A DNA stretch of 64,000 bases from an uncultured Eubacterium sp. (lineage in GTDB: Bacteria; Bacillota; Clostridia; Lachnospirales; Lachnospiraceae): assembly GCA_958446835.1 (NCBI GenBank), contig CAUCXT010000012.1:9482-73481 (forward strand), given 5' to 3'. Positions 52,433 through 60,915 of this stretch are shown one piece after another; within the stretch, counting starts at the first letter, position 1, and every line of letters begins with the position of its first letter. Both the position numbers and the translations under genes were made by a program. The notes under the pieces are model-generated. The model had not been told where the DNA came from, made no database searches, and was given only the letters and a program-made list of their open reading frames with translations.

Positions 52433-52819
52433 ATGAGTAAAAGAACAGTATTTACAGAGTTAAGCGTATGCGAAACTTTAATAATGAGACAGATTTGGGC
52501 TTATGAAGGTGATATCCCTGTACAGACTTTGATAGTTAAGCTTAACGAGGAGTATGGCAAGAATTATGCAAGAACCACAGTTGTAACATTCCTTTCAAAG
52601 CTTAAGGATAAGAAGTTTGTAGAGACATACCGTATTGGAAAGATGTCTTTTGCGAAGGCACTTCGCACAGAGGAGGACTACAGACGCAAGGTTATCCAGG
52701 ACGATACAGACTTCTGGTTTGACGGCAAGCCATCAGCATATCTCGCTTCATATCTTGAGGACAGAAAGATTTCCAAGGAAGAAGCAGATAAGATCAGAGA
52801 GCTTATTAAGAACGCATAG
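52433..52819 (+). CDS. BlaI/MecI/CopY-family repressor
   Basis: A 128-residue protein with TTGGAGG before its ATG. The winged-helix domain (residues ~8-75) reads LSVCETLIMRQIWAYEGDIPVQTLIVKLNEEYGKNYARTTVVTFLSKLKDKKFVE, the BlaI family pattern. The C-terminal part (LASYLEDRKISKEEADKIRELI) is the short dimerisation helix. No BlaR-type sensor protease or beta-lactamase is adjacent, so it is an orphan regulator with unknown signal. Confidence 0.92.
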   Translation: MSKRTVFTELSVCETLIMRQIWAYEGDIPVQTLIVKLNEEYGKNYARTTVVTFLSKLKDKKFVETYRIGKMSFAKALRTEEDYRRKVIQDDTDFWFDGKPSAYLASYLEDRKISKEEADKIRELIKNA

Positions 52820-52858
52820 TTACAGCATTGTTTAGTTAGTAATATCTTGTTAAGGTAT

Positions 52859-52907
52859 ATGACAATATAATGAATAATACCGATGGCATGGATATTGTCA
52901 TTTTTTT
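52859..52907 (+). terminator. Terminator after the BlaI-type gene
   Basis: ATGACAATAT (52859) pairs with ATATTGTCAT (52893 region), followed by seven Ts. Confidence 0.75.
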
Positions 52908-53046
52908 AATGACTGGTACAAGGTGTGGCGGGGTGTGCTGTAATCAGGCAGCAGCCCCACAAAAGCATGATTTTAAATGACACAGATAAGACGGATTTAA
53001 TTTACTTGAGATTAAGGTACATATTGGAATATGTTTTAGATATCAT
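52908..53046 (+). other. Gene-free stretch with a GC-rich hairpin, possible small RNA or leader
   Basis: Between two terminators lies a 139-bp stretch without a usable open frame. GTGGCGGGGTGTGCTG and CAGCAGCCCCAC (about 52926-52962) form a strong stem. It may belong to a small transcript ending at 53079 or to the leader of the acetyltransferase gene. No known RNA family is recognised. Confidence 0.3.
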
Positions 53047-53079
53047 GGATGGGCAGCTTATGCGGCTCATCCTTTTTTT
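53047..53079 (+). terminator. Terminator-like hairpin upstream of the GNAT gene
   Basis: GGATGGGCAGC (53047) pairs with GCGGCTCATCC (53062) over a four-base loop, with G-T and A-G mismatches, followed by seven Ts. As it stands before the GNAT start it may be an attenuator. Confidence 0.6.
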
Positions 53080-53168
53080 GTGGGAGCACATGTTCTGTTA
53101 GGTTTTGTGGCAAAACAGAAGTTGCGCAAAGGAAGCGTATTGTTTATAATATGCATGGGAGGCTCGCT

Positions 53169-53714
53169 ATGCTTTTTCAGTATGAGACAGAAAATTTGGT
53201 TTTAAAAATATTAGATGAGAAATACAGCAGGGATGTTCTTGAATTTTATATAGAGGGAGATTCCTATTTTGGCGCAATGGAGCCGGAACGGATAGATGGA
53301 TTTTACACAAGAGATTATCATAAAAGATTACTAGAATATGAAGAGAAAAGCTATATCGCGGGAAGAAGTGCAAGATACTATATATATGAAAAGGGGAATC
53401 CTTGGCGCATAATAGGCACTGCGGCAATCAGAAATATTGTGAGGGGGAGCTTCATGTCCGCTACGATAGGATATAAGCTTCTACCTGAATACACGGGAAG
53501 AGGCTATGCCACTCAGGCAGTGAAAAGATTGACGGATGAGGCAATCATGGATGAGGAGCTTCACAGGATTGTAGCGTATGTGCAGCCTGATAATATAGCC
53601 TCGATAAGGGTACTTGAAAAGTGCGGTTTTGAGTGTGAAGGAATTGCGCGTGATTATGCAATGTTAAAGGGAAGGTGGCATGACCATGCAATCTATGCAA
53701 GAATTGGGAAATAA
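53169..53714 (+). CDS. GNAT-family N-acetyltransferase (RimJ/RimL-like)
   Basis: A 181-residue acetyltransferase. The ATG at 53169 is chosen because GGGAGG lies 7 bp upstream and the family start (LETENLVLKIL-like) follows. The acetyl-CoA loop is LPEYTGRGYATQAV and the late motif is RIVAYVQPDNIASIRVLEKCGFECEGIARDYAMLKGRWHDHAIYARI, typical of RimJ/RimL proteins acting on ribosomal-protein N-termini or small amines. It overlaps the tadA start by 35 bp. Confidence 0.9.
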   Translation: MLFQYETENLVLKILDEKYSRDVLEFYIEGDSYFGAMEPERIDGFYTRDYHKRLLEYEEKSYIAGRSARYYIYEKGNPWRIIGTAAIRNIVRGSFMSATIGYKLLPEYTGRGYATQAVKRLTDEAIMDEELHRIVAYVQPDNIASIRVLEKCGFECEGIARDYAMLKGRWHDHAIYARIGK

Positions 53715-54225
53715 TAATTTAGATGATATAAGATACATGAAGGAGGCGATACGTCAGGCGAAAAAGGCAGCTAAGCTTAAAGAGGTGCCGATAGGCTGTG
53801 TTATTGTCTACGATGGAAAAATAATAGCCCGCGGCTATAACAGGAGAAACACTGATAAGAGTACGCTTGCGCACGCTGAGATTGCCGCCATTAAAAAGGC
53901 AAGCAGGGTGATTGGCGACTGGCGGCTCGAGGACTGCACCATGTACGTCACGCTAGAGCCATGCCAGATGTGCTCCGGAGCAATAGTTCAGGCGCGTATT
54001 CCGAGGGTTGTGATAGGAACAATGAACGCCAAGGCGGGCTGTGCGGGGTCGGTCATAAACATTCTCCAGATGGAGGGCTTCAATCATCGCGTTGATATAA
54101 CAAAGGGTGTTCTGATGGAAGAATGCCGCGATATGATGCAGGCATTTTTTAAGCAGCTCAGGCTTGAAAAGGCAAAAGAAAAGCAGATTGACAGTGAGGA
54201 GAAAGAGAAGGAAAAACAGATATGA
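53680..54225 (+). CDS. tadA: tRNA-specific adenosine deaminase
   Basis: A 181-residue deaminase. The zinc and catalytic motifs are TLAHAEIAAI (HAE) and TLEPCQMCSGAIVQARI (PCxxC). It converts A34 to inosine in tRNA-Arg(ACG). The ATG at 53680 has GGAAGG four bases upstream; ATGs at 53686 and 53695 are possible. The C-terminus is extended by about 20 residues of Lys/Glu/Gln repeats (KAKEKQIDSEEKEKEKQI), overlapping the next gene. Confidence 0.94.
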   Translation: MTMQSMQELGNNNLDDIRYMKEAIRQAKKAAKLKEVPIGCVIVYDGKIIARGYNRRNTDKSTLAHAEIAAIKKASRVIGDWRLEDCTMYVTLEPCQMCSGAIVQARIPRVVIGTMNAKAGCAGSVINILQMEGFNHRVDITKGVLMEECRDMMQAFFKQLRLEKAKEKQIDSEEKEKEKQI

Positions 54226-55244
54226 AAAAGATTATTCTCAGAGTATTAAGTTTTATAGGAGTCACGCTTCTTATGCTGGTTCTCTGTTTGTACTGTGTTA
54301 TGTGGGTAGTTACAAAGGGACCATCGGAACAGGCAAAGAATCTTTTTGTTCTGTCCGTGCGTGAGACAAGCATGGCAGGTTTTTTAGCCAACATATATTG
54401 CTCAAAGGCAGAAATAGCGGCGATTGAGGAGGGAAACAAGGTAAAGTACCTCGATGAGGCGGTGGACACATCGCTGATTAAGATTGACAGGGATGCAACA
54501 GGGGATAAGAAGGATTTTACAATCAGTGATGAGGATAAGGAGGATGGAGTCGTATATGCGGATGGCATGGAGTTTCATCCGGTCAAGGGTGCCACCTATG
54601 CGGGAACCATGATAGTGATAAATGACCCATCGCGCGTGTTCGTTGGAACATCCTCGGATAAGTATGATGGTTCGGCGGGCTTAAGTGTCCCGGAGATATG
54701 TGAGAGATACGGCGCTACTGCGGCTTCAAACGCAGGTGGATTCGAGGATATAGGTGGTGTCGGAAACGGCGGAACCCCTCTTGGAATAGTTATCTCAGAG
54801 GGTGAGTTAAAGTACGGTGATTTGAATACATCCTATGAGATAATCGGTTTTGATGAAAATGATATTTTTATCATAGGAAATATGACAGGACAACAGGCGT
54901 TAGATTCGGGTGTGAGGGATGCCGTGTCATGGGGACCGCTCCTGATTGTGAACGGCGTGCCGGCGAATGTGACCGGAACAGGCGGCGGCGTGAACCCTAG
55001 AACTGCCATAGGTCAGAGAGCGGACGGAGCGGTGCTCCTGCTCATAATAGACGGAAGACAGACGCACAGTCTTGGGGCGACATTAAATGACCTTATCAAC
55101 GTATTTCTCGATTTCGATGCGGTGAATGCGGCTAACCTTGACGGAGGCGGATCGACTGTATTTTACTATGACGGTGAGATATACAACAAGATTTCTTCGA
55201 TATACGGCGCGCGCGGAATACCGACAGCTATCGTAATCAGGTAA
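54222..55244 (+). CDS. Phosphodiester glycosidase (NAGPA)-domain protein
   Basis: A 340-residue protein with an N-terminal anchor helix (residues ~5-28). The domain from about residue 120 on has the NAGPA/DUF2233 pattern: HPVKGATYAGTMIVINDPSRVF, TAASNAGGF, GVRDAVSWGPLLIVNG, NPRTAIGQRADGAVLLLIIDGR and NAANLDGGGSTVFYYDG. Such enzymes cut sugar-phosphodiester bonds, for example in teichoic acids or wall polymers. Its ATG overlaps the tadA stop by four bases. Confidence 0.92.
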   Translation: MKKIILRVLSFIGVTLLMLVLCLYCVMWVVTKGPSEQAKNLFVLSVRETSMAGFLANIYCSKAEIAAIEEGNKVKYLDEAVDTSLIKIDRDATGDKKDFTISDEDKEDGVVYADGMEFHPVKGATYAGTMIVINDPSRVFVGTSSDKYDGSAGLSVPEICERYGATAASNAGGFEDIGGVGNGGTPLGIVISEGELKYGDLNTSYEIIGFDENDIFIIGNMTGQQALDSGVRDAVSWGPLLIVNGVPANVTGTGGGVNPRTAIGQRADGAVLLLIIDGRQTHSLGATLNDLINVFLDFDAVNAANLDGGGSTVFYYDGEIYNKISSIYGARGIPTAIVIR

Positions 55245-55259
55245 GGGAAGGGTGCAGGA

Positions 55260-56534
55260 ATGGATAGAAACGATAAAAATGATAAGATAGTAAGAACCGA
55301 AGATAAAGCACCTGTAAGGAAGCGCAGGAGCAATGCGGTGTCCGGTAAAAGCAGCAGACAGAATGCAGGCATAGTGGGAAAAAAGAAAAACGGACATGGG
55401 AAAAATTCATCGTTTAGATATTTCCTTGGGACATACGCTGCACTATGGGTGGTATTGACAGTTGTACTGTGTGTTGTGTTGTGGAAAAATCTTTCAAATT
55501 ACCAGAAGGATTATGATGCGGCGAAGGCGGCAGGAGCACCGGAGCTTGCAATGCAGGAAAATATGGAGCTGTTCACCGCGGATAAAATAGGCGATGTAAT
55601 TGATTCGCAACAACTTGATATCTCAAGCAGGTTTGAGACTATAGAGCAGTACAAGGATTTCTATAAGGGTTATTTGCAGAATAAGACTGTCAAATATATT
55701 AAGAATGATGAGCTGTACAACGATGCGCGCCCTGTATATAATGTCATGGCTTGTGACAGTGAGGCAGCCGATACGGATGATGGCGAACTGCTCGCAATCG
55801 TTTCTTTAAAGGCGGCAGGCGAGAAGGATTCCTTCGGCTTTAACAAGTGGGAGATTAAGGACATTGCAATATCGGAAAATATCTATGATTACCATGAAGT
55901 GTATGTGAGGGTCATGGATGACATGGATGTATACATCAACGGCATTAAGCTGGATGAGAGAGAGTATATTACAGGCGGCGTGATAGACAATGCCGTTAGC
56001 GATATGGCTTATGAACTTACCGGAGTGAGCTTTAATTATAAGGTGTACTATGCCGGTGAGATGGTGCAGGAGCCGCAGGTCAGTGTGATTGACGCGCAAG
56101 GAAATGACGTCACAGCCGATTACGTTGACGCTGAAAATGGCTTGAAGGATTATGAGACAACAGCTTCACCTGAGTTTATCGCAGGTGTGCAGGATATGGT
56201 GCAGAACTTTTGTGAGACGTATGTGTACCACATCTACCGCAAGGCAACAGTGGATTCGGTTGCGGTTATGATGGAGGACGGCTCTGAGGCAAAGAGGCTT
56301 CTCTACAATGCCCAGTCGACTCTTGCATGGGCGTGGGTTCCCGAGACGGTGGAGATATTAGATGAGAGCTATGACGAATTTATGTACTATAATGATAGCT
56401 ATTTTTCGTGCAGAAGCACAATAAATATCCGCAAGGCGGATTCAAAGACAACGGAGGATGAGGAGTTCATCTGCCAGTGGCTTTTCAAGAAGGTCAATGG
56501 GCAGTGGCTGGTGACGTACTTCGTGTTGGGATAG
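55260..56534 (+). CDS. Unknown single-pass membrane protein
   Basis: A 424-residue protein with a basic, Lys/Arg/Ser-rich cytoplasmic start (residues 1-55), one transmembrane helix (YAALWVVLTVVLCVVLW, ~61-78) and a large outside domain. The outside part begins with a coiled-coil-like segment (YQKDYDAAKAAG) and ends with a segment that resembles an NTF2-like fold (CRSTINIRKADSK...EFICQWLFKKVNGQWLVTYFVLG). No family name is recognised. It follows the phosphodiester glycosidase by 15 bp, so a wall or surface function is likely. Confidence 0.75.
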   Translation: MDRNDKNDKIVRTEDKAPVRKRRSNAVSGKSSRQNAGIVGKKKNGHGKNSSFRYFLGTYAALWVVLTVVLCVVLWKNLSNYQKDYDAAKAAGAPELAMQENMELFTADKIGDVIDSQQLDISSRFETIEQYKDFYKGYLQNKTVKYIKNDELYNDARPVYNVMACDSEAADTDDGELLAIVSLKAAGEKDSFGFNKWEIKDIAISENIYDYHEVYVRVMDDMDVYINGIKLDEREYITGGVIDNAVSDMAYELTGVSFNYKVYYAGEMVQEPQVSVIDAQGNDVTADYVDAENGLKDYETTASPEFIAGVQDMVQNFCETYVYHIYRKATVDSVAVMMEDGSEAKRLLYNAQSTLAWAWVPETVEILDESYDEFMYYNDSYFSCRSTINIRKADSKTTEDEEFICQWLFKKVNGQWLVTYFVLG

Positions 56535-56557
56535 CTTTCAATTATTTATAAGGCTAC

Positions 56558-56853
56558 GGGTGCCAAAACATGCCTATTTAATCTATGAGTGTATAACGTA
56601 TAATGTTTATGCATATCAGCTCCGTTGTGCGAAGCAAGATGTTCTAAGGGCTCTGATAAAGGTTTTCTATATATACGCCACCGAAGCAAAGCATACATCC
56701 TTGTATGCATTGCTTCTAAAGCAGCATCCGTGCTGCTTTTGGCTAGGTAATTAACAGAGCCCTAAGAACATCTAAGCTTCTCCCAAAAGTCGTGATATGC
56801 ATAAATATTATACGTTATACACGGCTAGGGTTGTGGAGCATGTTTTGGCACCC
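56558..56853. repeat. 296-bp giant inverted repeat
   Basis: The ends GGGTGCCAAAACATGC (56558-56573) and its exact reverse complement (56838-56853) define the element. Further arms share the same axis: TGTATAACGTATAAT (56590-56604 with 56807-56821, perfect) and AGATGTTCTAAGGGCTCTG (56637-56655 with 56755-56773, one mismatch). The middle has two extra hairpins (GCATACAT..ATGTATGC-like and AAAGCAGCA..TGCTGCTTT). A 64-codon open frame inside has no features of a gene. It looks like a miniature mobile element or a structured RNA. Confidence 0.9.
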
Positions 56854-56900
56854 TGGTTTTATAAAGATTATATGATTATGTGTGAATGGAGGTTAACGAT

Positions 56901-57358
56901 ATGATAAAACTAACTAATTCATTTACTGCAAAGATAAAAAAGAAAAATCCTCATGGAACAGACAGAGGTTTTTCTTTAGTTGAGCTGTTGGTTGTGATTG
57001 CGATTATGGTGGTGCTTGTCGGGGTGACGGCGCAATGTTTATTTCGCACATTCATAAGGCAAGAGTTGCAAAGTACTGGGCAAATCTGAGGTCTTACTAT
57101 ACGGAGGCACAGGCGGATTTCATTTCAACGGGTGAGGCTAATTCTACGATATATAAAGACCTTAATATTCCGGATAACTGGAAAAGAACAGAAATCGAAT
57201 ATCTTGACGGAACAAAGGTTAAGCTTCTGGCGGGATACTTTGCGGTGACAATGGATACCTCCGGCAATGGTTATCATATAGCATATCAATGTAATGAGTA
57301 TAAAGCCATAGGCGATAAACATCAGGATTGTACGCTGGTGCTGGGGGCAACGAACTGA
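56901..57358 (+). pseudogene. Frameshifted prepilin-like protein
   Basis: From the ATG at 56901 (after GGAGG) a type IV prepilin start is read: basic leader, the processing motif DRGFSLVELLVVIAIMVVLVGVTA, then the frame runs into a stop at 57089. From 57035 another frame continues the expected pilin, MFISHIHKARVAKYWANLRSYYTEAQADF, to 57358. Insertion of one base at about 57033-57034 would join the two as ...VTAPMFISHI.... No other pilus gene is nearby. It is either a decayed gene or a sequencing error. Confidence 0.8.
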
Positions 57359-57360
57359 TA

Positions 57361-57393
57361 TTTGGGACAGGTGTCAGACCCCGGTGTCCCAAA
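57361..57393. repeat. REP-like palindrome
   Basis: TTTGGGACA...GGTGTC AGACC CCGGTGTCCCAAA, a hairpin with the GGGACA/TGTCCC core seen again at 60871 and 60916. It lies between the pseudopilin and the ABC exporter. Confidence 0.7.
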
Positions 57394-57408
57394 TAGAGGA
57401 GTATTGTG

Positions 57409-58947
57409 ATGAAAAATAAGATTGTGTTTATCAATATATTTTATGAGATATTGGAGTATGCCTGTGAGTTTGGGCTGGCATATATTGTCTCACGTCTGGT
57501 TAGTTTTTCGCTGGAAGGAGATACACGGCAGACGGTTGTATTTGCCGTAAGTCTTTTGCTGGCGCTGCTTTTTATAACGGTGCTCAAGCATGGATTGAAG
57601 GTTAATATTTCAAAGAAGATGCTCTGTGAGAAGCAGGTTTTTCAGATGAATATGTACCGGAGCATGATGAAGGTAAATCTATATAAGATATCCTACGGTG
57701 AGCTCAGGCAGAGACTTGGGGCTGATACGGACACGATTTGTGATTTCAGATTTAATGTTATACCGACTTTGGTCAGCAATATCGCCGTCATGCTGGTTAG
57801 TGCGGGTATGATTGCCGGGGAAAATCTGATACTTGGTGTTGTTCTGTTTGCGTTGACATGGGTTCAATTAGTTCCGGTCTGGGTGTCCAACCGTCTTTTG
57901 GACGAAAATCAGGAGAAAGTGGAGGAAATCGAGGAAAAGCTCAATTCATTCTTTTTGGAGGGATATAAGGGCTTTGTGCAGATTAAGCTTTTTCAGGCAC
58001 AGAACTGGTATCTGAGGCGGTTAAAAGGAATCCACGAGGACTATTCCAAGGTGGGAACTACAGGCGAAAAGCTGGTTTTAGTCCAGAAGCTTGTATTCAA
58101 TGTGCTGGATAATCTTCTGACCTACGGAACATATTTTCTGGTCGGAGTATTGATTTTTAATGGGAAATTGACGGTGGGCGCCGGCGTTTTGATAATTGCT
58201 GTAGCGGCATATCTTTTTGGCTCAATGGACGCCATAAGGGAATATTTCAATGAAAAGGTCAAATATAAAATAGCGCTTGAAAAGGTGAATTGGTTTTATG
58301 ATATGGTTGAGAGCAATCAGACTGATGTTATCGGTGAAGCGGATGCCGGTGGTATTCAGACAAGAAAGCTGAGCTTTACCTATGATGGCGGGCGTGTATT
58401 TAACTATAGTGACATTGCCATACCAGATGGCAGGAAGGTTGTTTTGATGGGAGAAAACGGCAGTGGCAAGTCCACATTGCTGCTCTTGCTTTCGGGATTG
58501 TTAAAACCTGTTGCGGGAAGTGTCCGGGGCACGGCAAACGTGACGGCGCTTTTACAGCAGGAGGAGAAGTTAGGAGAGACATGTGCTGTGCTATTGCAGG
58601 AGATAAGCAGGAAAAAGCCTGTTGACGGCGCGCTGTTTGACAGCATTTCCAAAGACTTTAAGATTGACTATCTGAACCAGTCCTTTGATGACCTTTCCGG
58701 CGGACAGAAGAAAAAATTCCTGCTTGCTGTGGTTATGGCTTCCAAGGATAGGACATGTATTTTGGATGAGCCTACAAATGCATTGGATGTGGAGGCAGTT
58801 GAGGTGCTTGTTAAGTGGCTGCGGGAATGTGATAAGACGATTCTTGTTGTTTCCCACGATGAGAGAATATTAAATCTTGGTTTTGACAGATTGATGATAG
58901 GAGATATATGCCATGTCGAAGAGAAAACTGTTTTGGCAGACTGCTAA
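57409..58947 (+). CDS. ABC exporter half-transporter, first subunit
   Basis: A 512-residue fusion of a membrane domain (residues ~1-300, five to six helices) and an ATPase domain (~320-512). Walker A is MGENGSGKSTLLLL, the signature is LSGGQKKKFLLAV, Walker B is TCILDEPTNALD and the switch is VVSHDERIL. It is shorter than the usual ~580 residues. The Q-loop region is reduced (TALLQQEEKLGE). The ATG at 57409 follows GAGGAG. It should pair with the next gene's product as a heterodimer; the cargo is unknown, though small peptide or lipid substrates are common for this class. Confidence 0.9.
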   Translation: MKNKIVFINIFYEILEYACEFGLAYIVSRLVSFSLEGDTRQTVVFAVSLLLALLFITVLKHGLKVNISKKMLCEKQVFQMNMYRSMMKVNLYKISYGELRQRLGADTDTICDFRFNVIPTLVSNIAVMLVSAGMIAGENLILGVVLFALTWVQLVPVWVSNRLLDENQEKVEEIEEKLNSFFLEGYKGFVQIKLFQAQNWYLRRLKGIHEDYSKVGTTGEKLVLVQKLVFNVLDNLLTYGTYFLVGVLIFNGKLTVGAGVLIIAVAAYLFGSMDAIREYFNEKVKYKIALEKVNWFYDMVESNQTDVIGEADAGGIQTRKLSFTYDGGRVFNYSDIAIPDGRKVVLMGENGSGKSTLLLLLSGLLKPVAGSVRGTANVTALLQQEEKLGETCAVLLQEISRKKPVDGALFDSISKDFKIDYLNQSFDDLSGGQKKKFLLAVVMASKDRTCILDEPTNALDVEAVEVLVKWLRECDKTILVVSHDERILNLGFDRLMIGDICHVEEKTVLADC

Positions 58948-60496
58948 AACAATAAATTGGAGCATTATCTTTCAGGCATTGAGCGATTTGCTGCTTATTG
59001 CACTGCCGACAATCGTGGCAGCCTTAAGCGGAAATATGACGCAAATGCTGTTAGAGTATGATAAGGAAGGTATTTTTTTACAACTGCCGTTTTTTGTTGG
59101 GGCGCTGGTGCTCAATATTGCACTGCCTCCTTTTGTCGGGATGTTGTCGGCTCTCATTCTGTTCCGGCAGTCCTTGACGGATGACCGAAGAGGTCTTGCC
59201 TCTTTCCTCTCAAAGAGCCTGAAAACAGCGTACAGCATAGATGAGGGCGAGATAGAGGAGAAGATTTCCGGGGATATGCTGATGTACAGATATACTGTGC
59301 TTTTCATGGTCTCACAGCCGGTTGTTATCGTTGCGTATGCGGTGGAAGCAATTATTTTATTTAAGGAAATGAACAGTATTATTTTTGGCGTGACCGTTCT
59401 CTTTGCGGCGTCCTTTCCGCTTATCAGGTCATTTCTCAAAGGGACGTGGAGGGCTTTGCTTAAGAAAAAGGAGAGCGAATACAAGGAACAGAAAAAGAAT
59501 CTGGAATATATTTTTTATTCCGCAAATTCATTTATCAGAAACAATAAGCTGGGTGATTTCTACATAAAGAAAATGCAGGGTATGTTTGATGATTACAGGA
59601 ATACCACGGCTAAAGAGGCAATAGGCTTTGACGCCAGAACGGATTCGCTTGATTTCTTCACAAGACATGGCTCAAAAATAATAATTATAATTGTCGGCTG
59701 TGTACTGGTTTCCTTTGATAAATTAGCGCCGGGCAGCCTCCTTACGGGGCTTCTTGTGTTACCGTCAATCACCCTCTGCTATAATTATCTACAGCGCTTT
59801 ATATCCTATGAAAAAGGGTATGGAGAGATGTATGAGCGCGTTCGTTTTTTGTTTGAGGATGTCGAAGAAAAAGAGGAGCCACAAGAGCTTGGAGGCAATT
59901 GGAGCCTTGAAATCAATGATATAAATTTCGGCTACACGGAGGACAAACAGGTTATAGAGCATAAGAATTTCAAAATCAGCCAAGGCGAAAAGCTGGTAAT
60001 CAGCGGAGCTAACGGCAGTGGCAAGAGTACGCTTGCCGCATTGGTTGCGGGCTTATACCCTGATAGCATTTCCCAAAACCAGATAACTGTCACGAGCGAT
60101 GGAGCGACGAGACACACGGATATCATATCACTTCGCAAAAACATTGCTTATCTTACTCAGGATGCGTATTTGTTCAGCGGGACAATAGCTGATAATCTCT
60201 CCATGGCTTCCGACAATGAAGAGCTGTACTCATCTGTCTTATCAGAGATATCCGGCAACAGTCTTGAGCTGTCCAAGGAAGTCGAGGAAGCCGGAGCGAA
60301 TTTCTCTCCCGGACAACAGCAGAAGATAAGCCTTGCCAGAGCCTTGATTAAGAAGGCAGAGCTTGTAATTCTTGATGAGCCGGGAAATCACCTTGATAAA
60401 GAGGGACTTGATTGGCTTGGAAATTTTCTTGATAGAACCGACAAGGCGGTGGTTCTGATATCGCATGATGAAACATTAACCGGGCGGATTGGGTGA
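58913..60496 (+). CDS. ABC exporter half-transporter, second subunit
   Basis: A 527-residue half-transporter overlapping the previous gene by 35 bp. The membrane domain spans residues ~15-300. The ATPase domain has Walker A SGANGSGKSTLAALV, Q-loop IAYLTQDAYLF, Walker B LVILDEPGNHLD and switch VLISHDE. The signature reads FSPGQQQKISLARAL, so Gly after Ser is replaced by Pro (SPGQQ versus SGGQ), as in heterodimers with one weakened ATP site. Confidence 0.9.
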   Translation: MSKRKLFWQTAKTINWSIIFQALSDLLLIALPTIVAALSGNMTQMLLEYDKEGIFLQLPFFVGALVLNIALPPFVGMLSALILFRQSLTDDRRGLASFLSKSLKTAYSIDEGEIEEKISGDMLMYRYTVLFMVSQPVVIVAYAVEAIILFKEMNSIIFGVTVLFAASFPLIRSFLKGTWRALLKKKESEYKEQKKNLEYIFYSANSFIRNNKLGDFYIKKMQGMFDDYRNTTAKEAIGFDARTDSLDFFTRHGSKIIIIIVGCVLVSFDKLAPGSLLTGLLVLPSITLCYNYLQRFISYEKGYGEMYERVRFLFEDVEEKEEPQELGGNWSLEINDINFGYTEDKQVIEHKNFKISQGEKLVISGANGSGKSTLAALVAGLYPDSISQNQITVTSDGATRHTDIISLRKNIAYLTQDAYLFSGTIADNLSMASDNEELYSSVLSEISGNSLELSKEVEEAGANFSPGQQQKISLARALIKKAELVILDEPGNHLDKEGLDWLGNFLDRTDKAVVLISHDETLTGRIG

Positions 60497-60529
60497 AGCA
60501 AGGCTGGGACAGGGGTTTGTATAAAATAT

Positions 60530-60558
60530 TTGACATTTGCCTAAAATAAGGATATACT
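60530..60558 (+). promoter_or_regulatory. Promoter of the SRP RNA gene
   Basis: A perfect TTGACA at 60530, a 17-bp spacer and TATACT at 60553. Transcription should start near 60564-60566. Confidence 0.75.
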
Positions 60559-60563
60559 ATAAG

Positions 60564-60852
60564 CCTGTGGATTTGTGTTTAACACTTCCGCGCAGCCGGG
60601 GAGATAGCGGTGCCCTGTACCTGCAATCCGCTACAGCAGGGGTGATGTCTTTCCTAGGGAAGCCCACAGAGGGGCTGCCCGGTATAAGTGGCGTTGATAT
60701 CTTGGTCTTACGCAATAGGAATCTGTGAACCATGTCAGGTCGGGAACGAAGCAGCATTAAGCAGAAGCTCTTATGTGACGTGAGGGTGCCGGGGTTGAGC
60801 TGGCTGTACCGGTAACGCTCTTTGTGCCTTCACGAAGAAAGACGCGCGGATT
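60564..60852 (+). ncRNA. ffs: Signal recognition particle RNA, large Firmicutes type
   Basis: The Alu-like part contains CCGGGGAGATAGCGGTGCCCTGTACCTGC and CCGCTACAGCAGGGG (60597-60640), and the S-domain helix-8 region carries ACCATGTCAGGTCGGGAACG followed by AAGCAGCATTAAG (60728-60760), with a GGAA loop, the Ffh-binding core of SRP RNA. CCGCGC near 60588 pairs with GCGCGG near 60844, closing the molecule at about 265-290 nt. Exact ends are estimated. Confidence 0.92.
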
Positions 60853-60870
60853 ATAAAATATAGATTATTT

Positions 60871-60910
60871 GGGACAGAAGGGGTCAGGCTCCGGCTGTCC
60901 TATTTTTTTT
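60871..60910 (+). terminator. REP-like hairpin with T-run after ffs
   Basis: GGGACAG AAGGGGTCAGGCTCCGG CTGTCC forms a stem followed by TATTTTTTTT. A REP-like element appears to serve as the SRP RNA terminator. Confidence 0.7.
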
Positions 60911-60915
60911 GTGTG

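Noticed and set aside
52433..52819. Beta-lactam resistance regulator
   Set aside because: The protein belongs to the BlaI family, but no BlaR-like sensor or beta-lactamase is adjacent and no typical operator is visible, so this function is not supported.
53049..53168. N-terminal extension of the GNAT gene to 53049
   Set aside because: The extension runs through a terminator-like hairpin, is Cys-rich without family similarity, and a good GGGAGG serves the ATG at 53169.
56560..56754. 64-codon + strand frame in the 296-bp inverted repeat
   Set aside because: No ribosome site, no recognisable protein pattern, and the whole stretch is explained by the palindrome.
60537..60757. Short frames on both strands in the SRP RNA gene
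   Set aside because: The conserved SRP RNA core and a strong promoter account for this sequence; the frames are by-products.
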